Part shown: one piece after another, positions 60,126 to 64,000 of the stretch
Numbering within the stretch: the first letter of the stretch is position 1
Layout: each line of letters starts with the position of its first letter
Assembly (NCBI RefSeq): GCF_000735135.1
Contig: NZ_JPLZ01000006.1
Span: 1,116,001 to 1,180,000, forward strand
Reading direction: 5' to 3'
DNA from: Chryseobacterium sp. FH1
Lineage (GTDB): Bacteria; Bacteroidota; Bacteroidia; Flavobacteriales; Weeksellaceae
DNA: 64,000 bases
Position numbers and translations under genes: made by a program
The notes under the pieces: model-generated
Database searches by the model: none
What the model was told of the DNA's origin: nothing
Seen by the model: the letters and a program-made list of their open reading frames with translations, nothing else

Positions 60126-61844
60126 ATGAAAAAACTCATTATATGCTTGGGGATCCTTGTTGTGGGAAATTCACATGCCCAAAAAGTAAGCTGGCAGAAG
60201 AATATCGAGTCCGGCACTCAGGATTTTCTTTCGGGTCTTGCTATTACTCTAGATGGTCAATATCTTGTATCTGGCTCTACCATCCAGTCCAATAAAAATC
60301 CATTTGGCGACAATCAGAACAAAGGTTACGACTACCACATCCTCAAACTCGACCAGCAGGGTCAAAAGATCTGGGAGAAGTACTTCTCCGGAAACCAGCA
60401 CGACTATATAAGTTCCACCACTGCGACGCAAGAAGGTGGATTTATTTTAGCCGGGACTTCCTATTCATCCTTGGCTTTGGATAAAAAAGAAAAATCCAAC
60501 GGATCATCCGACATGTGGATAATCAAGGTGGATGAGAATGGCGAGGAGGAATGGCAGAAGACGATCGGTACCAGATATTCCGAGGAGGCAAAATCGGTCA
60601 CCCAGACAATGGACAAGGGATTTGTGGTGGCAGGAAGCACCAACAATCCCAAACTTGGATTCGGCTCAAAGGACGTCATGGTAGTGAAGCTTGACAAGAC
60701 GGGAAAGATTGTCAGCCAGTTGATTCTTGGAGGGAAAGGTCTGGATGAAGTTGAGAAGGTCATCGCCACAAACGATGGTGGTGCCCTGTTGGGGATCTAT
60801 TCCAGAAGTGGCATTTATGATGGAGAGGCAAGGCAAAAGATAAATTCTAGGGATCTTCAATCTCTGAACTCAGGTTTAAATTTAAATCCTACAAATAGCC
60901 CTTCCGCTTCAAGCCAGCAATCTGCTACGTCGACAAACAACAATTCCTCAAACCAGACCAGACAGTCCACAACGGAATCGTATGACATAAATTTCTACGG
61001 GAAAGCATTCAGAAACGAAGGAGAGGGAGATTACTGGATTGTGAAACTGGACAAGGACGGAAATGTACAATGGGAGAAGAACTTCGGAGGCCTCGAGGAT
61101 GACCATATCCGTACAATGGCATTGACCGATTCCGGTTATATCATAGGAGGTGATAGCAGATCGCAGACATCAGGAAACAAAACGGCAAAATTGGAAGAAG
61201 GCACAGACCTTTGGGTTCTTTCAATGGATCTGGACGGAAACGAGGAATGGCAGAGATCGTACAACTTCAAGAAGAGGGATGTACTGATGTCATTGAATAC
61301 TATTACAAATATAAATTCCCAGACCAAAGGATATTTGATCGGTGGATACACCCAGAGCGAGGGAAATGTTCAGAAGAATGACGAGACCTTCTGGATGCTC
61401 TATATCGACATGAATGGCAGGGAGGTATGGAGAAAATATGTCGAGGGCAAGGAGAAGAAGAACGAGGAGAGACTGGTCTCAGCAATATTGAATAGGGACG
61501 GCTCATACATTCTGGCTGGGACGAGTGCCGAGGTACTTGGGAAGGAGAACTGGAAGGTGGTGAAACTGTTGGACAGAGATGTGGAGGAACTGATGGAGAG
61601 CAAACATATCCAGATCTATCCGAATCCAGTTAAGGAATATTGCTATGTTGAGATCGGATTGGACTTCGACCAGGCAGACATCTATGTTTATGATATGGCC
61701 GGCAGGATTTTGCAACAAGTCCAAACAAGAAATAAAGTTACGAAGATCAATACCTCGAAACTTCCCCAGGGAGTTTACATCATCAAAGCGAATTTCCCGA
61801 CACAGAAAGACAAAAAACTAACTATTAAAATCGTGAAAGATTAA
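60126..61844 (+). CDS. T9SS-exported beta-propeller-like protein
   Basis: A 572-residue secreted protein. The signal peptide is MKKLIICLGILVVGNSHAQ. Six or so blade-like repeats follow, built on GGFILAGTSYSS, DMWIIKVDENGEEEWQKTIG, GFVVAGSTNN, DYWIVKLDKDGNVQWEKNFG and DLWVLSMDLDGNEEWQRSYN. A Ser/Asn/Thr/Gln-rich linker sits at about 245-290. The last 75 residues (IQIYPNPVKEYCYVEIGLDF through LPQGVYIIKANF) are a T9SS sorting domain. The DNA is more GC-rich than its neighbours. It is followed four bases later by an RHS-type gene. In Chryseobacterium, pairs of this kind are frequent and may work as a surface polymorphic-toxin locus; that is inference. Confidence 0.82.
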   Translation: MKKLIICLGILVVGNSHAQKVSWQKNIESGTQDFLSGLAITLDGQYLVSGSTIQSNKNPFGDNQNKGYDYHILKLDQQGQKIWEKYFSGNQHDYISSTTATQEGGFILAGTSYSSLALDKKEKSNGSSDMWIIKVDENGEEEWQKTIGTRYSEEAKSVTQTMDKGFVVAGSTNNPKLGFGSKDVMVVKLDKTGKIVSQLILGGKGLDEVEKVIATNDGGALLGIYSRSGIYDGEARQKINSRDLQSLNSGLNLNPTNSPSASSQQSATSTNNNSSNQTRQSTTESYDINFYGKAFRNEGEGDYWIVKLDKDGNVQWEKNFGGLEDDHIRTMALTDSGYIIGGDSRSQTSGNKTAKLEEGTDLWVLSMDLDGNEEWQRSYNFKKRDVLMSLNTITNINSQTKGYLIGGYTQSEGNVQKNDETFWMLYIDMNGREVWRKYVEGKEKKNEERLVSAILNRDGSYILAGTSAEVLGKENWKVVKLLDRDVEELMESKHIQIYPNPVKEYCYVEIGLDFDQADIYVYDMAGRILQQVQTRNKVTKINTSKLPQGVYIIKANFPTQKDKKLTIKIVKD

Positions 61845-61848
61845 CATT

Positions 61849-64000
61849 ATGAGAAAGATGCTATGCTATTTTTTAATTTTTAATTTATGGAGTTTAGTGT
61901 TATTTGGACAAACAGGATCAATTGTAGATAATACCAGCAAGATGTATCCGGCAGCCCCTACTTCAAATAACTTAATGAAGTTTGAGGAGGTTCCTGTAAG
62001 TTACTATACTGGAATTCCCGATATTTCTATCCCCCTCATATCAATTCCTACAAATAATAGTAATGTTTCAGTTAGTGTGTCATTAAAATATCATCCCTTA
62101 AGCGCAAAACCAGAAGATAAAGCATCTGAAGTTGGTTTAGGTTGGAGTCTTATTGCAGGAGGAACAATTACCAGGGCAATTAAAGGAGGCATGACAGATG
62201 AGCTAACCGCTGTGATACCATTTTCTGACAAACCTAAATCTATACTTGGAGTTTACCACTCCGATGTGAACAAGTGCATAACAGGGAATTGTCAAAATTA
62301 TACTGGGCAACAGGAAAAAGAATTTTTATACTATGGCCTTAGTGGTAAATGGGATACAGAATATGATCTTTATCAATATAGCTTTATGGGATTTAATGGG
62401 AGATTCTATGTGATTAAAGATTCTTCAGGCAAATTACAAGTTAAAAAATTGGATAAGAATAATCTGAGTATTGAATGCAATGTTGATGAAAATAGTAATC
62501 TAACACTTGGTACAAAGCCATTGGCGTTTAAAATTATTGATGATAAGGGGATGAAGTATATTTTTAATGTTCTGGAAAATACGTATAATACAACAACCAC
62601 TGTTAATGGTGATAATCTAAGTTTTTCCTTTGATGCAGGAGGTGTTACAGCATTTCATTTGAATAAAGTATTAGACCCGAAAAATAATATCTTAATTAAT
62701 TATTTGTATTCCGAGGCAAGACGTCAAGATTTGCCACAGCAAGTACAAAGAACAACAAAATTTCCTTTAAATCAGCAATTGCACTATGGTCCACTTAATA
62801 GTACTATAATGCAATACAGTCTTAAATCAAATACCAAATCAACAACTACACATACAGATGTTAGACATTTGCTGGAGATAGAAATTGTAGGAAAAGGTAA
62901 TATAATATTTGACTATGCAAAAGGTAGATACGATACAAACTACGGCTCAGCGCAGACTCAACTATATAAACTTAATTCTGTCAGCAGTGGAATTAAAAAT
63001 GGGAGCAACTTTATTTTAAATGAAAAATATAGTCTAGGATATGATTATACGCAGACCAATTATAAAGAAAGGCAGACATCTTTATTGAACTATAGTGGCA
63101 AAATGATTCTTAAAACTGTGGTTAGAAAAGATCGCGTCAATGCCGATGTAATGTCTTACGAACTTGCTTATAATCAAAACTCTGAAACTTTAGAAATTGA
63201 TCCTTGGGGATATTACAAAGGGTTAACGGGTAGCGGGATACTGACTGATGTTTTAGATTATATGATAATTCCAACTGGAGGTAAAATCAAATATAACTTT
63301 GAAGAAAATGTTTATAGTTATAAGCCAAGTATCGGTGTTGAGGGAATAAATCTAATTGAGGATCAATATGAATTTATTGATCATGAATCACAAATAGAAT
63401 TTGAGGAGTATAACAATAAGTTATTGTTTTTCGAAACAGACCGACACCAAACAGTTAACCTTGAATCTTTTGTACAAAATACTCCCTCATTTCCTTGGAG
63501 ATTAAATGTTTATAAGCAACGTTCTGATGGGGCGTTTAATACTTTGCCTGATTTTTCTATCGAGTCTAAAAATTCAGGGTCTGGACCTTGTCAAATCTGC
63601 CCTCCCGATAATAATCCCAATGAAAATCCGGGTAACAATGAACCTGTATCAGATGTAGATTACTATGCAAAAGAACTTCCAGAAGGAAAATATTTTGCAA
63701 GTTTTGTCCCAAAAAATACAAATAGTACAAATTTTCCAGCTATTAATTATTTTAAAGCGTACACCTCTTCAAGGATTCCCAAGAATGAACATTTTGCAAA
63801 AGGTGGAGGTGTTCGTATAAGTAGCATCAATTATTATAAAGATACAAACTCTAATGCTGCAATGGAAAAAGCTTTAAGTTATGACTACAGAGATATTAAC
63901 GATGCATCCTTGAGCAGTGGAGCGTTGGCTTATCCTATTCCCATTTATGAATACAAAGAGGAGTATACAAGTACAGGGACAGGGGCAGATTCTCATTTTT
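61849..64000 (+). CDS. RHS/YD-repeat-type secreted giant protein, 5-prime part only
   Basis: An open frame from ATG 61849 to the window end, 717 codons without a stop. A signal peptide (MRKMLCYFLIFNLWSLVLFG Q) is followed by TGSIVDNTSKMYPAAPTSNN LMKFEEVPVSYYTGIPDISI PL and GLGWSLIAGGTITRAI. This is the N-terminal signature of Bacteroidota RHS/SpvB-like shell proteins. A Cys-containing, Asn/Pro-rich linker lies near residue 580-605. The YD repeats and the variable C-terminal toxin would lie beyond the window. It is cotranscribed with the T9SS protein just upstream. Confidence 0.75.
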   Translation, partial: MRKMLCYFLIFNLWSLVLFGQTGSIVDNTSKMYPAAPTSNNLMKFEEVPVSYYTGIPDISIPLISIPTNNSNVSVSVSLKYHPLSAKPEDKASEVGLGWSLIAGGTITRAIKGGMTDELTAVIPFSDKPKSILGVYHSDVNKCITGNCQNYTGQQEKEFLYYGLSGKWDTEYDLYQYSFMGFNGRFYVIKDSSGKLQVKKLDKNNLSIECNVDENSNLTLGTKPLAFKIIDDKGMKYIFNVLENTYNTTTTVNGDNLSFSFDAGGVTAFHLNKVLDPKNNILINYLYSEARRQDLPQQVQRTTKFPLNQQLHYGPLNSTIMQYSLKSNTKSTTTHTDVRHLLEIEIVGKGNIIFDYAKGRYDTNYGSAQTQLYKLNSVSSGIKNGSNFILNEKYSLGYDYTQTNYKERQTSLLNYSGKMILKTVVRKDRVNADVMSYELAYNQNSETLEIDPWGYYKGLTGSGILTDVLDYMIIPTGGKIKYNFEENVYSYKPSIGVEGINLIEDQYEFIDHESQIEFEEYNNKLLFFETDRHQTVNLESFVQNTPSFPWRLNVYKQRSDGAFNTLPDFSIESKNSGSGPCQICPPDNNPNENPGNNEPVSDVDYYAKELPEGKYFASFVPKNTNSTNFPAINYFKAYTSSRIPKNEHFAKGGGVRISSINYYKDTNSNAAMEKALSYDYRDINDASLSSGALAYPIPIYEYKEEYTSTGTGADSHF

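Noticed and set aside
44680-64000. A second copy of the tRNA-Gln 3-prime end as the right attachment site
   Set aside because: I looked for TTCGAATCCC and GTGGGTCTAC to the right of the tRNA and saw none. Serine recombinases need only a very short core, so the right end cannot be placed.

Overview
The window looks like chromosomal DNA of a Flavobacteriia bacterium, most likely a Chryseobacterium/Epilithonimonas-type Weeksellaceae. The base composition is AT-rich. Several secreted proteins end in type IX secretion (T9SS) sorting domains. Several genes carry the Bacteroidota-type -7 promoter box TAnnTTTG. The gene content (L-lysine 6-transaminase, giant macroglobulin-like proteins, TPR-LuxR regulators, FG-GAP and RHS-type surface proteins) is also typical of the group. 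This assignment is by recognition of families, not by a database search.

Left part (1-20.8 kb), core genome with one surface-protein locus. It starts with lysine 6-transaminase and a small DUF2007 protein. Two tandem TPR/transmembrane/LuxR-HTH regulators follow, with nearly identical C-terminal halves, then two secreted proteins with YadA-head-like repeats. After tRNA-Ala and an NlpC/P60 lipoprotein come dapD and a tightly packed glycan operon (GT87, GT2, polysaccharide deacetylase, GT4). The rest is a YggS-type PLP protein, lpdA, a frame-disrupted RelE/ParE toxin module, aroB and two small outer-membrane beta-barrels.

Middle part (20.8-44.6 kb). This holds a T9SS-exported reprolysin-like metalloprotease and two 1,980-residue macroglobulin-like paralogues without a thioester motif. 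A UbiA-like membrane protein, a BamA/TamA-like outer-membrane protein, a toxin-antitoxin pair overlapping recF, and an FG-GAP T9SS protein follow. Then come cytidine deaminase, a DUF922 protein, ArfB and an AMP-dependent ligase of MenE type. The intergenic regions hold several structured repeats, and two repeat families also appear to have inserted in frame into the macroglobulin genes.

Right part (44.6-60 kb), an accessory defence island beside a tRNA-Gln gene. A large serine recombinase runs antisense through the tRNA. It is followed by a three-gene operon of unknown function, an XRE regulator, a beta-barrel protein, and an AbiEii nucleotidyltransferase with a small DUF6922-like partner. 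Next is a CBASS anti-phage operon: a Cas2/SinR-like small protein, a CapV-type patatin phospholipase, a CD-NTase and an E2-like protein with a SEC-C motif. A CapH/CapP-type repressor and metallopeptidase are divergent from it, across an 11-bp perfect inverted repeat. DUF3892 and DUF2971 proteins and a small protein made of seven 17-residue tandem repeats follow. The last 4 kb hold a T9SS beta-propeller-like protein and the start of a large RHS-type surface protein that runs off the window.

In the CBASS locus, the sequence supports this model: CapH represses the operon from the palindrome, and CapP cleaves CapH under stress. The CD-NTase, primed by the E2 protein, then makes a cyclic nucleotide that activates the phospholipase. 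The role of the Cas2-like first gene is unknown and is the most interesting open question here.
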